From positions 78,105 through 142,104 of the forward strand of contig DATLXK010000058.1 in assembly GCA_035575925.1 (NCBI GenBank): a stretch of DNA of 64,000 nt, written 5' to 3'. The DNA comes from DASWTL01 sp035575925 (GTDB lineage Bacteria > Bacteroidota > Bacteroidia > Sphingobacteriales > Sphingobacteriaceae). A program made the position numbers and the translations under genes. Positions within the stretch are counted from its first letter, which is position 1. Each line of letters starts with the position of its first letter. Of the stretch, positions 1 to 9,382 are shown piece after piece. A model generated the notes under the pieces. That model had not been told where the DNA came from, searched no databases, and saw only the letters and a list, made by a program, of their open reading frames with translations.

Positions 1-1106
1 AGGTTGGTACTGCTATAGCTCTTATCGAAATAAATACGGAAGAAACTGAGGAGGACAGACCTGTTGATAAGCCGGCTATTGAATTGTCTGATAAACCTGT
101 TGAAGAGGCAAAAATACAGGATATAAATACAATTGAATACATAGAGCAGTTAAATAATCATGATCTTAAAAATAGCACCCGTTTTTATTCTCCGTTAGTT
201 AAAAGTATTGCTGCCGAAGAAGGTGTTCCTTTAAATGAACTTGATGATATTCATGGTAGCGGGGTCGAAGGGCGTGTTACAAAACAAGATATTCTGGATT
301 ATGTAAATAAAAATTCCGGCGCACAGAAAGTTATTCCATTACATTTCGGTGGGGAAAAAATTCAATCTTCCTCCAAACCTGCAATTTCTGTTTCCGGTGG
401 GGAAGAGATCATAGAAATGGATAGAATGCGTAAGCTCATTTCTGAACACATGGTTATGAGTAAACATACCTCGCCACATGTTTCATCTTTTATTGAGGCA
501 GATGTTACAAATCTTGTTCAATGGCGGGAGCGAAATAAAACAAGTTTTGAAAAAAGGGAAGGTGAGAAAATTACGTTTACCCCGATTTTTATTGAGGCGG
601 TAGCAAAAGCTATCCGGGATTTTCCAATGATAAATGTTTCAGTTAAGGGAACTCAAATTATAAAAAAACGTGATATCAACATAGGAATGGCTACCTCACT
701 TCCCAGTGGAAATCTAATAGTCCCTGTTATTAAAAATGCTGATCAGCTTAATCTCGTTGGCTTAACCAAGACTGTAAATGATCTTGCTAATCGTGCGCGG
801 ATTAATAAATTGCAACCGGATGAAGTAAAAGAAGGTACCTTTACTATAACAAATATAGGGTCTTTCGGTAATGTGATGGGAACACCCATTATTAACCAGC
901 CTCAGGTTGCTATTCTTGCTGTAGGCGCTATTAAGAAAAAGCCTGCCGTCATTGAAACTGAGTTTGGAGATATGATAGGTATAAGGCACATGATGTTTCT
1001 CTCCATGTCATATGATCATCGGGTGGTAGACGGATCTCTTGGAGGGGCTTTTATTAAAAAAGTTGCTGATTATCTCGAGGGGTGGGACATTAACAGAGAA
1101 ATATAA
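1..1106 (+). CDS. 2-oxo acid dehydrogenase E2 component (dihydrolipoamide acyltransferase), 5' end missing
   Basis: E2 core enzyme of a 2-oxo acid dehydrogenase complex; it transfers the acyl group from lipoamide to CoA in the cytoplasm. The frame is open from base 3, so the true start lies before the window; a TTG at 84 could mimic a start but is internal. The first visible residues (VGTAIALIEINTEE) look like the tail of a lipoyl domain. A peripheral subunit (E3)-binding domain follows (YSPLVKSIAAEEGV...GRVTKQDI), then the catalytic domain ending with the HxxxDG active-site motif in SYDHRVVDGS. The substrate (branched-chain, pyruvate or 2-oxoglutarate) cannot be decided; the architecture with a single visible lipoyl tail suits a branched-chain or pyruvate enzyme. 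D-aminoacylase gene follows after 33 nt on the same strand. Confidence 0.93.
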   Translation, partial: VGTAIALIEINTEETEEDRPVDKPAIELSDKPVEEAKIQDINTIEYIEQLNNHDLKNSTRFYSPLVKSIAAEEGVPLNELDDIHGSGVEGRVTKQDILDYVNKNSGAQKVIPLHFGGEKIQSSSKPAISVSGGEEIIEMDRMRKLISEHMVMSKHTSPHVSSFIEADVTNLVQWRERNKTSFEKREGEKITFTPIFIEAVAKAIRDFPMINVSVKGTQIIKKRDINIGMATSLPSGNLIVPVIKNADQLNLVGLTKTVNDLANRARINKLQPDEVKEGTFTITNIGSFGNVMGTPIINQPQVAILAVGAIKKKPAVIETEFGDMIGIRHMMFLSMSYDHRVVDGSLGGAFIKKVADYLEGWDINREI

Positions 1107-1139
1107 TTATAACTTGTAATCTTAAAAGAACTCAATCCA

Positions 1140-2726
1140 ATGAAATATTTACTGAGCTTAGCCATATTGTTATTTAACTGCGTTGTTTCATTCTCTCAAC
1201 CAGTTGCCGATATACTAATTAAGAACGGAAAGATTATAGACGGTACCGGTAATTCGTGGTATTATAGCGATATAGCTGTTAAAGAGGGGAAGATTTTAAG
1301 AATAGGAAAAAATCTTCCTGTTAAAGCGTTAAAAACCGTCGATGCTGCCGGTTTAATTATTTCTCCAGGCTTTATAGATGTGCATGGTCATATCGAAGAT
1401 GGAATTCTTCGGAGACCAACGGCAGACAATTATGTTCATGATGGAGTAACAACGGTTATAACAGGTAACTGCGGAGGTTCTGTTTCTGATTTACCACGTT
1501 TTTTTTACAAAGTAGATAGTATCGGGCCTTCAATAAATGTGGCTACTCTGATAGGGCATAATACAGTACGTGAGCAAATAATGAAACGGGATAACCGTAC
1601 TCCAAATGCTGAGGAGCAAAGGCAAATGGAGGTATTGGTAGAAAAAGCAATGAGGGATGGCGCTGTGGGCTTATCAACCGGATTGATTTACATTCCCGGA
1701 ACATTTGCTAAAACAGATGAAGTAGTAGGGCTGGCAAAAGCAGCAGTAAAATTCAATGGTATATATGCATCACATATCCGTAATGAGGAAAATAAAGCAG
1801 CAGAAGCAATTAACGAAGCAATTAACATTGGTAAACAAGCAAACATACCTGTGCAGATTTCGCATTTTAAAATCGGGGGCAAAGTTAATTGGGGCACTTC
1901 AGCAAATACACTCGCCCTGGTACAACAAGCAAGAAAAGAAGGCTGGGATGTAACCATAGACCAGTATCCATATACAGCAAGCAGCACAAATTTGGGTGTA
2001 CGTTTACCTAATTGGGCTTTTGGTGGCGGAAATGACTCATTGCAGATTCGTTTAAAGGATCCTGTAATACGTGCTAAAATGAAAAAGGCAATGCTGGAGC
2101 AACTTGATAATTATAAATTTAAAAATTACAGCTATGCAGTTGTAGCAAATTATCCGGCTGATACTTCGTATAACGGAAAAAGCATTACTGAAATTAACAA
2201 ACTAATGGGCAGGCGATCTAAAGCAAGTTTTGAAGCAGAAACAATTTTAGATATGATTAACAAAGGTGGTGCTCAGATGGTATATCATAGTATGAATGAA
2301 GAAGATGTACGGATTATTATGAAATATCCATTTAGTATGATAGGCGCTGATGCCGGTGTGCCTATACCGGGCGAAAGTATGCCCCACCCCAGGGCCTATG
2401 GAACGAATGCCCGCGTAATTGGTAAGTACGTGCGTGATGAAAAGGTGATTTCGTTGGAAGAAGCTGTACGCAGAATGACATCTTTAGCCGCTCAAAAGTT
2501 TAATTTAAAAGATCGGGGGTTGTTAAAAGAAGGTATGGCTGCCGATATTATTGTTTTCGATGAAAATAAAGTACAGGATTATTCTACTTTCGAAAAACCC
2601 CATGCTTATTCAAAGGGATTTAAATACGTAATTGTAAACGGGCAACTTGTTGTTGAAAATGATAAGCATTTGGGCACCAAAAGTGGTAAAGCATTGCATG
2701 GGCCTGCCAGCCAATTAGCATTATAG
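1140..2726 (+). CDS. N-acyl-D-amino-acid deacylase (D-aminoacylase) family amidohydrolase, exported
   Basis: Metal-dependent hydrolase of the amidohydrolase superfamily, expected to remove acyl groups from D-amino acids outside the cytoplasm. The first ~19 residues are a signal peptide (hydrophobic run ending SFSQ). Visible family motifs: SPGFIDVHGHIEDG (HxH metal ligands), TGNCGG, SHIRNEE, QISHFK, and a C-terminal MTSLAAQKFNLKDRG region followed by GMAADIIVFD, the usual end of D-aminoacylases. Length of 528 aa fits the family. The exact substrate is inferred from family only; some relatives act on other cyclic amides. Starts at ATG 33 nt after the E2 gene, so co-transcription is possible. 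Confidence 0.85.
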   Translation: MKYLLSLAILLFNCVVSFSQPVADILIKNGKIIDGTGNSWYYSDIAVKEGKILRIGKNLPVKALKTVDAAGLIISPGFIDVHGHIEDGILRRPTADNYVHDGVTTVITGNCGGSVSDLPRFFYKVDSIGPSINVATLIGHNTVREQIMKRDNRTPNAEEQRQMEVLVEKAMRDGAVGLSTGLIYIPGTFAKTDEVVGLAKAAVKFNGIYASHIRNEENKAAEAINEAINIGKQANIPVQISHFKIGGKVNWGTSANTLALVQQARKEGWDVTIDQYPYTASSTNLGVRLPNWAFGGGNDSLQIRLKDPVIRAKMKKAMLEQLDNYKFKNYSYAVVANYPADTSYNGKSITEINKLMGRRSKASFEAETILDMINKGGAQMVYHSMNEEDVRIIMKYPFSMIGADAGVPIPGESMPHPRAYGTNARVIGKYVRDEKVISLEEAVRRMTSLAAQKFNLKDRGLLKEGMAADIIVFDENKVQDYSTFEKPHAYSKGFKYVIVNGQLVVENDKHLGTKSGKALHGPASQLAL

Positions 2727-2743
2727 ATTTACAGTTATAATTT

Positions 2744-3805
2744 TTATGCAATTTTGTGCAGGGCAGTTACTACTGGCAGCATGTCCTCCTCGCTTTTAAT
2801 AAATTTGACAAGCTCTTTTGCCAATATTTGTGTTTCAATTAAGAATCCGTCGTGGCCATACAAAGAATTGATCTCTGTATATTTTGCACATGGTATATAT
2901 TCAGCCAAAAACCGCTGTTCATGAACCGGAAATAAAATATCACTGTTTATACCAACTACCAGGGTTTTGGCGGTTATTTTACTCAGTGCTTGCTGTACTG
3001 AAGAACGTTTACGCCCAACATTGTGGCTATCCATTGCTTTGGTAAGAAACCAATAGCTGTATGCATTAAACCGGCTAACTAGTTTTTTACCCTGATAATT
3101 TTGATAAGAAGAAGCTTTGAAGTCATCTGTTTTATCAGTATTAGCCTCTAACTGCGTAGAAGAATATGTTTCACAGGTTCTATATGATAATAGAGCGATA
3201 CTGCGGGCAGTTTCTAAACCTTTCATTCCACCATCCAAAGTATTAGCATAGAAAGTACGATCAGTAGTAATTGCCATTCTTTGACTTTCATTAAAAGCTA
3301 TACCCCATGGCGAATGTTGTGCATTAGTAGCAATAAGTATCAGTTTTTTAATTCGTTCCGGGTTGGTGATTGCCCACTCCATAGCTTGCTGACCTCCTAA
3401 AGAACCACCAATTAATATAGATACATATTGTATTTTTAAATGATCTGCAAGAATTTTATGTGCCTGAGCCAGATCACGTACTGTAAACTGCGGAAATGAA
3501 AGATAATAGGGAAGGCCTGTGGCAGGATTTTCGCTTAATGGATTTGTTGAGCCATAAGGAGAGCCTATAATATTAGCACAGATTATAAAATGCTCTTTCG
3601 GATTAAAAAAACTATTGGCACCAAAAAGTCCTTTCCACCATTCAAATACATCGGAATTTGCTGTTAACGCATGACAGACCCAAATAACATTATCTTTTTT
3701 TGAATTTAAAGTGCCGTAAGTTGTATATGCAATATCTAATTCGCGCACCTTTTTGCCGCTTTCCAGAGTAAATGTTTTTGTATGCTTATAAATTGAAGTA
3801 GCCAT
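2744..3805 (-). CDS. metX: Homoserine O-acetyltransferase
   Basis: Acetylates L-homoserine with acetyl-CoA, the committed step of methionine synthesis by the acetyl route. Alpha/beta-hydrolase fold of 353 aa, the usual length for MetX. The nucleophile elbow is GGSLGGQQAMEW; the acid is likely the Asp in VVGINSDILFPV and the base the His in YGHDGFLIE. Other family signatures seen: CHALTANSD near the N terminus and NIIGSPYGSTNPLS. Start is ATG at 3805. A SAM-I riboswitch lies about 220 nt upstream on the same strand, so expression should drop when SAM is plentiful. Upstream on the same strand is the PLP enzyme that would use the product. Confidence 0.95.
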   Translation of the reverse strand: MATSIYKHTKTFTLESGKKVRELDIAYTTYGTLNSKKDNVIWVCHALTANSDVFEWWKGLFGANSFFNPKEHFIICANIIGSPYGSTNPLSENPATGLPYYLSFPQFTVRDLAQAHKILADHLKIQYVSILIGGSLGGQQAMEWAITNPERIKKLILIATNAQHSPWGIAFNESQRMAITTDRTFYANTLDGGMKGLETARSIALLSYRTCETYSSTQLEANTDKTDDFKASSYQNYQGKKLVSRFNAYSYWFLTKAMDSHNVGRKRSSVQQALSKITAKTLVVGINSDILFPVHEQRFLAEYIPCAKYTEINSLYGHDGFLIETQILAKELVKFIKSEEDMLPVVTALHKIA

Positions 3806-4027
3806 ATCAGAGCGGGGAGAATTAAATAGTTAATTATAGTTAATGACAGAATTAGATGCTAAGAGGGAAAAATGGTAAATCGAAACTACGTTTCGGAAGT
3901 CCCTGCATTAGCAGTTATTGCACATGCAGCAAAATGCAAACGGGCTGTCAGAAAATAAAAAATGGTGGGTTGTTTCCCTTTTGGGAATGAACGAGAAAAA
4001 AGTAGTTTCTTTTTGCATGGTTTTTAA

Positions 4028-4137
4028 ATTTATAGTTTCCGGCTACTTGCCGGACAGGAATTGGCACCTTTCCCGAAACCGATCGGGGGGGTTGTCAGTG
4101 GGTCTTAGAGCCTGTCTCTCACCACTTCTTTATAAAT
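4028..4137 (-). promoter_or_regulatory. SAM-I (S-box) riboswitch upstream of metX
   Basis: Reading the minus strand, the S-box core is present: AAGTGGTGAGAGAC, then GGCTCTAAGACCC, GACAACC, and the hallmark GAAAGGTGCCAATTCCTG, followed by a CCGGCAAGTAGCCGG hairpin. The P1 helix closes with ATTTATA at the 5' side (about 4131-4137) and TATAAAT at the 3' side (4028-4034). The class normally represses methionine genes when SAM binds. Between it and metX lie small hairpins (minus-strand TTCCC-AAAA-GGGAA at 3974-3987 and CGAAAC-TAC-GTTTCG at 3881-3895); neither has an immediate U-run, so the expression platform is unclear. Confidence 0.93.
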
Positions 4138-4260
4138 CAAAACCTTATTAGGTCATGATAGATTGGCATCGCTGCCAAATAATATTTCAAATGTATTAAT
4201 TTTTCAATAATCATGCAAAATAAAATTTCGAATGATGTTAATTTATTGAATTACACTATT

Positions 4261-5382
4261 TTATTTTTTCGAAGAGTCCAGGGCCTGGTTAATATCATTT
4301 ATTAAGTCTTCAATATTTTCAAGTCCGACAGAAATACGCACCAGGTTTTGCGGCGTTTTTGTATCCGGTCCCTCTACCGAAGCACGCTGTTCTATGAGGC
4401 TTTCAACACCTCCCAAACTTGTTGCATTAGTAAATATCTTTACATTTCTTACAACAGAAAACGCTTCTTCTGCTCCCCCTTTTACTAAAAAGGATAACAT
4501 GCCGCTAAAACCCGACATTTGTTTCTTTGCAATTTCATACTGAGGATGTTCGTGTAATCCCGGGTAATAAACTGCTTCAACCAGCGGATGATTTTTAATA
4601 AAAAGCGCTAGTTTTTCAGCATTTTCAGCATGGCCGCGCATACGATAGGGTAAAGTTTTTATTCCCCGCACGGTTAAGTAGCAATCAAAGGGTGAAGGTA
4701 CGGCGCCTGAATATTCCTGTATCTTTCTTATTTTTTCCCATAAACTATTTTTTTTACTGCAAATCAGTGCGCCTCCTAATACGTCGCTATGGCCGCTTAA
4801 ATATTTTGTGGTGGAGTGCATCACAATATCAGCACCCCACTGCAAAGGCTGTTGAAAAACAGGAGTTGCAAAAGTGCTGTCGCAGGCCAGGTGGAGTTTA
4901 TTTTTTTTTGCAATCCTTGAAATATTTTCAATATCGCTGATATTAAGAAGCGGATTAGAAGGGGTTTCAATCCAAATTAATTTGGTATCCGCGGTAATTT
5001 CACGTTCAATATGACTTGAATTCGTCATATCCACAAAGCTAATTGATAATGATTGTCCGAAAACCTCTTTAATCCCATTGCGAAGACCATGATACATATC
5101 ATCAGGAACAATGACATGACTGCCGGGATCCATCGCTTGAAATACAGCCATACCTGCAGCATTTCCGGAGGAAAAAGCGCAGGCATCCTGGCCTCCTTCA
5201 AGTTTGGAAAGCACATTTTCTAATGACAAACGGTTAGGATTGCCTATCCTGGAATAAACAAATTCATTCGTCTTATTTTGCTGCCGCTCAAAAGTTGTTG
5301 AAAGAGTTATAGGTTGAATAGCCGCCTTTGTAGAAGCATCCGGAATATTACCGGCATGAATAGCGATGGTCTCAAGTTTCAT
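4261..5382 (-). CDS. PLP-dependent trans-sulfuration enzyme (cystathionine gamma-synthase / gamma-lyase / O-acetylhomoserine sulfhydrylase family)
   Basis: Cys/Met metabolism PLP enzyme of 373 aa. The PLP lysine is in HSTTKYLSGHSDVLGG; other family motifs are YSRIGNPNR near the N terminus, SSGNAA, and LGGVESLIEQ near the C terminus. With metX next to it, a role in turning O-acetylhomoserine into cystathionine or homocysteine is likely, but sequence alone does not separate gamma-synthase from gamma-lyase. It ends 124 nt before the SAM riboswitch, so the riboswitch lies between it and metX rather than upstream of both. The beta-lactamase-like gene lies 39 nt upstream on the same strand. Confidence 0.9.
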   Translation of the reverse strand: MKLETIAIHAGNIPDASTKAAIQPITLSTTFERQQNKTNEFVYSRIGNPNRLSLENVLSKLEGGQDACAFSSGNAAGMAVFQAMDPGSHVIVPDDMYHGLRNGIKEVFGQSLSISFVDMTNSSHIEREITADTKLIWIETPSNPLLNISDIENISRIAKKNKLHLACDSTFATPVFQQPLQWGADIVMHSTTKYLSGHSDVLGGALICSKKNSLWEKIRKIQEYSGAVPSPFDCYLTVRGIKTLPYRMRGHAENAEKLALFIKNHPLVEAVYYPGLHEHPQYEIAKKQMSGFSGMLSFLVKGGAEEAFSVVRNVKIFTNATSLGGVESLIEQRASVEGPDTKTPQNLVRISVGLENIEDLINDINQALDSSKK

Positions 5383-5421
5383 TTAAACTAAATTTTGGGG
5401 TAGATCAGGTCAACTGGATAA

Positions 5422-6687
5422 TTAATAAGAAAATTTAAACTTTTGCAAATCAGGTAAGTTTTTCTTTTTTCGTTTCAGCTCATGCTGATAAATTACCCGG
5501 CCCAGGTTTTTTAGAAACGGATAGCAAACAGTCTCGTATTCGTATTTACCGTCATTGTAAATGCCGTCCTCATTGGACTGGACAACTGCAGTAAGTAAGA
5601 ACTCGACACCGTTTTTAAAATCTACTATGTATGAATTATCTATCACATAACCATATGAATCACCGTATTTATTAAAAATCCTGATGTCGGGGTCCGGAGT
5701 TGATGCTTTCTCCCGTCCATAGTAATTGAACTTGCTGTACAAAGCCCAAAAGTTATCAGGGTTGTATTTTGGATAATCACTTTCCGTAGGATACATAGAC
5801 ATGTACTTATACATCAGTGAATAATCATCGGCAGTTAAGTTAAATTGCTGCGCTTTGGGATATGCTTCCGGAAAAATTAATTTTTTCATTATCTCCTGCT
5901 GGTCAGCTATGGTAAACACATTTTTATCGGCAAAGCTATAGGGTTCATTGATAATTTTATCCTTTGCATCCATGTATCCTTTACCCCGTATAAGGTTGGT
6001 TAACTCAAGCGGATATTCATTAGGATCATACAAAGCAGGCTTTGTATAAACAAGCTCATTGCCATTATAAAATTTTACAGGATTAGTATGTTTAGCACCT
6101 TCGCCGCCATCGCCAATTGCAAGCCTGTTTAAAAAGCGGCTTTCAGTCAAACCGTTCTGTTTTAGTTTCTGATGGGTTTCCTCTCTACCTATAAATTCGT
6201 ATAATCGGTTGTAGGCGTCATTGTCACTAACCAATAAGATCTTTTTGATGTAATGCTCAATACTTGGCAATCCGGAAGCCGAGGTGCGGTCTTTTAAAAC
6301 CTTGCTCTGACCCTTAAAAGCGCTGTCGGTAACCATTGTGCTTTGCCGGCTTAAGCCAGGGATGTTCAGGGTGTTAATTTTTTCCAGGGCAAAAATTGCA
6401 GTGGGCAGCTTAACCGTGCTGGCAGGATAGAAATACCACGAAGGGTCCACCCGATAACTGTACGATCGAAAACGGGGAACATTATCTTTGTCCCGATCAA
6501 TTTGCGTGTAAAGTATTTGAATCTCATTTTTTGAAGGATGATTTAATACATTTCCAAAAAGCTTTGGATTGGCCTTCATTAATTTACCCAAAAAATGCTT
6601 ATTCATTTTTTTTGACGAATTCCCTTTTTGGGCATATCCCTGTATGCCAAAGGTCAGAATTAAGCTACATAACATCCAAACTCTCAT
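5422..6687 (-). CDS. Secreted serine hydrolase, class A beta-lactamase-like
   Basis: Exported protein of 421 aa with a signal peptide (first ~19 residues, ending GYAQ). Beta-lactamase/transpeptidase-like motifs are present: SxxK as PASTVKLP (nucleophile Ser and general-base Lys) and SDN as LLVSDNDAYNRL. The third box, normally KTG, appears as KYGDS before the terminal strand (YIVDFKNGVEFLLTAVV), so the K and G are kept but the hydroxyl residue is Tyr. It is about 130 aa longer than true class A beta-lactamases. A peptidoglycan or peptide substrate is as likely as an antibiotic. Transcribed ahead of the PLP enzyme gene. Confidence 0.78.
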   Translation of the reverse strand: MRVWMLCSLILTFGIQGYAQKGNSSKKMNKHFLGKLMKANPKLFGNVLNHPSKNEIQILYTQIDRDKDNVPRFRSYSYRVDPSWYFYPASTVKLPTAIFALEKINTLNIPGLSRQSTMVTDSAFKGQSKVLKDRTSASGLPSIEHYIKKILLVSDNDAYNRLYEFIGREETHQKLKQNGLTESRFLNRLAIGDGGEGAKHTNPVKFYNGNELVYTKPALYDPNEYPLELTNLIRGKGYMDAKDKIINEPYSFADKNVFTIADQQEIMKKLIFPEAYPKAQQFNLTADDYSLMYKYMSMYPTESDYPKYNPDNFWALYSKFNYYGREKASTPDPDIRIFNKYGDSYGYVIDNSYIVDFKNGVEFLLTAVVQSNEDGIYNDGKYEYETVCYPFLKNLGRVIYQHELKRKKKNLPDLQKFKFSY

Positions 6688-6720
6688 GTGCTAAAGGTAA
6701 TATTTATTTGACTTATCATA

Positions 6721-6751
6721 TTTGTAAATATCCGCTGTTGTTCTACCTTTG
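6721..6751 (+). promoter_or_regulatory. Bacteroidota-type promoter for btuB
   Basis: TTTG at 6721-6724, 19 nt spacer, TACCTTTG at 6744-6751. This matches the published Bacteroides consensus TTTG-N19-TAxxTTTG exactly, and transcription would begin a few bases downstream, just at the start of the cobalamin riboswitch. Confidence 0.85.
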
Positions 6752-6756
6752 CATCG

Positions 6757-6921
6757 TTTGGTTTCTACGCCTCAGGTGAAGAATTAAAAGGGAACACGGT
6801 GTAATTCTGTGACTGTCCCGCAGCTGTAAGCTCCATAACCAATGTTCATTCTTAGTCACTATCAGCTCAGGCTAATGGGAAGACAGAACAAATGGGGAGT
6901 AAGTCAGAAGACCTGCCAGGC
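6757..6921 (+). promoter_or_regulatory. Adenosylcobalamin riboswitch
   Basis: Core elements of the cobalamin riboswitch are in the right order: AAAAGGGAACACGGTG, ACTGTCCCGCAGCTGTAAGC (the B12 box region), the GTCACTATC segment, TGGGAAGAC, and the 3' box AGTCAGAAGACCTGCC. It sits directly between a consensus promoter and the TonB-dependent receptor gene, so the receptor should be turned off when B12 is plentiful. Confidence 0.96.
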
Positions 6922-7029
6922 ATTTATTATTCATAGCTTTCGGGGATTGAAGCTGGAATGAAAATACTTTCATTGTATTTCCATTGCATTTTAATCATTT
7001 CTGTTTGCTGTGGGCTAACTCACATCAAA

Positions 7030-8952
7030 ATGAAAAGAACTTTAATTACTGTTGCTGCAAGCCTGGGGTTTGCACAACTGGTACTGCTGGTCGGCGGTGC
7101 CCTAGCGCAGGATGAATCCGGGCGTTCACTTAATGAAGTTGTAATTACTGCAAGCCGTACCCCGCGTAAGCAGTCTGAAATTGGTAAAGTGGTGCGGATT
7201 ATTAATGCAGAACAACTGGCTAAAAGCCAGGGCAGGAGCCTTCCTGAACTGTTAAATAATGTAGCAGGACTAACCATAGGTGGAAGCGGCAATAATCCCG
7301 GCGATATTAAATCTGTTTATTTAAGAGGTGCTTCTGCAGGTAACACACTTATTTTAATTGATGGAATACCTGTGAATGATGCGTCTGGCATTTCTGGTGA
7401 ATTTGATATTAGTGCTATCGCTATTGATCAGATTGAGCGTATAGAAATATTAAAAGGTGGTAATTCTACTTTGTATGGATCTGATGCTGTAGCCGGAGTA
7501 ATAAACATTATTACAAAAAAAGGTTCAGGTAAGCCTGCAGCAGATGTTCTATTTACAGGCGGAACATACAATACATTTAAAGAAGCGGTTGGTTTAAGTA
7601 CCCAGATTAAAAGAACATCCTTGGCAATTAATGCATCTAACCTGGATACTAAAGGATTTTCTACAGCGGCCAGACGCTCAACAAGTAGTGCCGCGCCTTT
7701 TGATCGTGATGGTTTTAGCCAGAAATCGGGAAGTTTAAACATTAAACAATTCGTAACTGCCAGGTGGTCACTAAAAGGTAATTTACAATACAACGAAAAC
7801 GAAGCCGATCTGGATAATGGCGCATTTAATGATGCTCCGAATTATACTTATGATAAAACTGCTCTCCTGATGGGATTAGGAAGCAGGTATGTTTTTGGAA
7901 AGGGCGATCTGAATATTAATTTAAGCCAGAATAATGTCAGAAATGTATTTGACAATAAAGGATCAGTTACAGACAATAAAGGGCGTATTACGTTTGCTGA
8001 AGCGTTTATAAATTATCCGCTTGCAGATATAATTGACCTGATAGGCGGAGGCAGTTTAAAGTATATGAAAACTGATCGGAAAAGCCCTTTCGGTGTATTT
8101 TCGGCAGATTCGGCAAATAATAATATAGGCAGTGCATTTGCTTCTATGTTTCTTAAATCAAATGGTGGTTTCCGTGCCGAAGTAGGCGGGCGTTACAATA
8201 ACCACAGTGAATATGGCGACAATCTAACCTATACTATCAATCCTTCTTACGTAATAAATGACCGGTACAAATTCTTTATAAATGTTTCCTCAGCATATAA
8301 AGTACCTTCTCTATTCCAGCTATATTCACAATTTGGCAATCTTTCTTTAAAGCCTGAGACTTCCAGAACTTATGAAGCGGGTTTTGATCTGGATATTGTT
8401 CCGGATAAATTAAACTTCAATTTTTCATATTTTGACAGGAGCATAAAAAATGTTATTGATTTTGGACAAAAATCACCTGGTAAATTTGGTTATATCAATC
8501 AAAATAAACAGGAAGACAAAGGATTTGAAACTGAACTTTCATTCAGGCCGATAGACATATTAAATTTAACTGCATTTTATTCGCATGTTAACGGAGAAGT
8601 TACCACACCATCAGGTACAAATTTTAACCTCTTTCGCAGGCCAAAAAACGCAGTGGGTGTAAATGCCGGATTACAGGTAGGAAGTAAGGTTAATTTTAAC
8701 CTGATCTACAAATGGTCTGATGATCGTAAGGATCGTTATTACGATAGTTTCATACCTCCGTTTGGCAAAACTGTAAATGCAGATCTTGCGTCGTTTCATT
8801 TGCTTGATGCATATACTCAGTACAAACCATTCTCCCGTCTCAGTTTATTTGCAGACATCAAAAATATTCTGGATGAAGAATATACTGAATTTACAGGCTA
8901 TAATACCCGGGGAATCAATTTTAATGCAGGATTGAAATTCGATTTACTATAA
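7030..8952 (+). CDS. btuB: TonB-dependent outer-membrane receptor, cobalamin transporter
   Basis: Outer-membrane receptor expected to import cobalamin using TonB energy. It has a signal peptide (MKRTLITVAASLGFAQ... ending GALAQ), a TonB-box-like LNEVVITASR, the plug domain (VYLRGASAGNTLILIDGIPV, YGSDAVAGVINIITKKG) and a beta-barrel ending in NAGLKFDLL. About 640 aa, normal for BtuB and lacking the carboxypeptidase-like domain of SusC proteins. The substrate is inferred from the cobalamin riboswitch immediately upstream and the B12-linked genes downstream. Start: ATG at 7030 gives a clean signal peptide; an in-frame ATG at 6958 would add 24 residues and a second hydrophobic stretch and is less likely. 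Confidence 0.92.
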   Translation: MKRTLITVAASLGFAQLVLLVGGALAQDESGRSLNEVVITASRTPRKQSEIGKVVRIINAEQLAKSQGRSLPELLNNVAGLTIGGSGNNPGDIKSVYLRGASAGNTLILIDGIPVNDASGISGEFDISAIAIDQIERIEILKGGNSTLYGSDAVAGVINIITKKGSGKPAADVLFTGGTYNTFKEAVGLSTQIKRTSLAINASNLDTKGFSTAARRSTSSAAPFDRDGFSQKSGSLNIKQFVTARWSLKGNLQYNENEADLDNGAFNDAPNYTYDKTALLMGLGSRYVFGKGDLNINLSQNNVRNVFDNKGSVTDNKGRITFAEAFINYPLADIIDLIGGGSLKYMKTDRKSPFGVFSADSANNNIGSAFASMFLKSNGGFRAEVGGRYNNHSEYGDNLTYTINPSYVINDRYKFFINVSSAYKVPSLFQLYSQFGNLSLKPETSRTYEAGFDLDIVPDKLNFNFSYFDRSIKNVIDFGQKSPGKFGYINQNKQEDKGFETELSFRPIDILNLTAFYSHVNGEVTTPSGTNFNLFRRPKNAVGVNAGLQVGSKVNFNLIYKWSDDRKDRYYDSFIPPFGKTVNADLASFHLLDAYTQYKPFSRLSLFADIKNILDEEYTEFTGYNTRGINFNAGLKFDLL

Positions 8953-9087
8953 TACTTATCGGGTTAATTTCATATAGTACTTAAGAGTGGCCGTTGGAGA
9001 TACCGGCAAAACAGTCTTCCGCATTTAGGTGCCACAAAGCACTTTGATGCGAAATAATTTTATTTTAAACAGCTTCTTAGAGCGAGT

Positions 9088-9117
9088 AAAAGCGGTGGGG
9101 TTATGCCTGCCGCTTTT
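9088..9117 (+). terminator. Possible terminator after btuB
   Basis: Inverted repeat AAAAGCGG (9088-9095) / CCGCTTTT (9110-9117) with a 14-nt loop, then AATTTTA. The T-run is weak, so it may only attenuate transcription into the CWC gene 15 nt further on. Confidence 0.4.
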
Positions 9118-9131
9118 AATTTTATAGTAGA

Positions 9132-9359
9132 ATGAGCCCATCATATGATCAAACTAAGCATGAAATCATTCCCTGCGAACGCTGTGGAAAGAGAATAGAA
9201 TGCAAGGCAAATTCTTTTACTAAATGTCAATGCGGGGTAGTAAAATTAAATCTGAATGAAACTCAATACATTAGTGAAAACTATGAAGGATGCATGTGTG
9301 CATCCTGTCTTTTAGAGCTAAAGGAAGAATATCAGGCTTTATTAAACCATGAGGATTAG
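9132..9359 (+). CDS. Small cysteine-rich CWC family protein
   Basis: 75-aa protein with eight cysteines: CERCGKRIEC, KCQC, and CMCASC, which would form a small zinc-binding fold. It matches the cysteine-rich CWC pattern (Cys-rich with CxC). The biochemical role is unknown. It sits 23 nt before the DUF71 gene and after the riboswitch-controlled btuB, so a link to B12 uptake or salvage is suggested by context only. Confidence 0.75.
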   Translation: MSPSYDQTKHEIIPCERCGKRIECKANSFTKCQCGVVKLNLNETQYISENYEGCMCASCLLELKEEYQALLNHED

Positions 9360-9382
9360 TTTTTTACCATTATTTTTAACAC

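Noticed and set aside
84..1106. TTG start at 84 as the beginning of the E2 gene
   Set aside because: The frame is open to the left window edge and encodes a lipoyl-domain tail, so the start lies before the window.
3918..4151. Plus-strand ORF of 77 codons
   Set aside because: It lies across the SAM-I riboswitch on the opposite strand and has no protein-like features.
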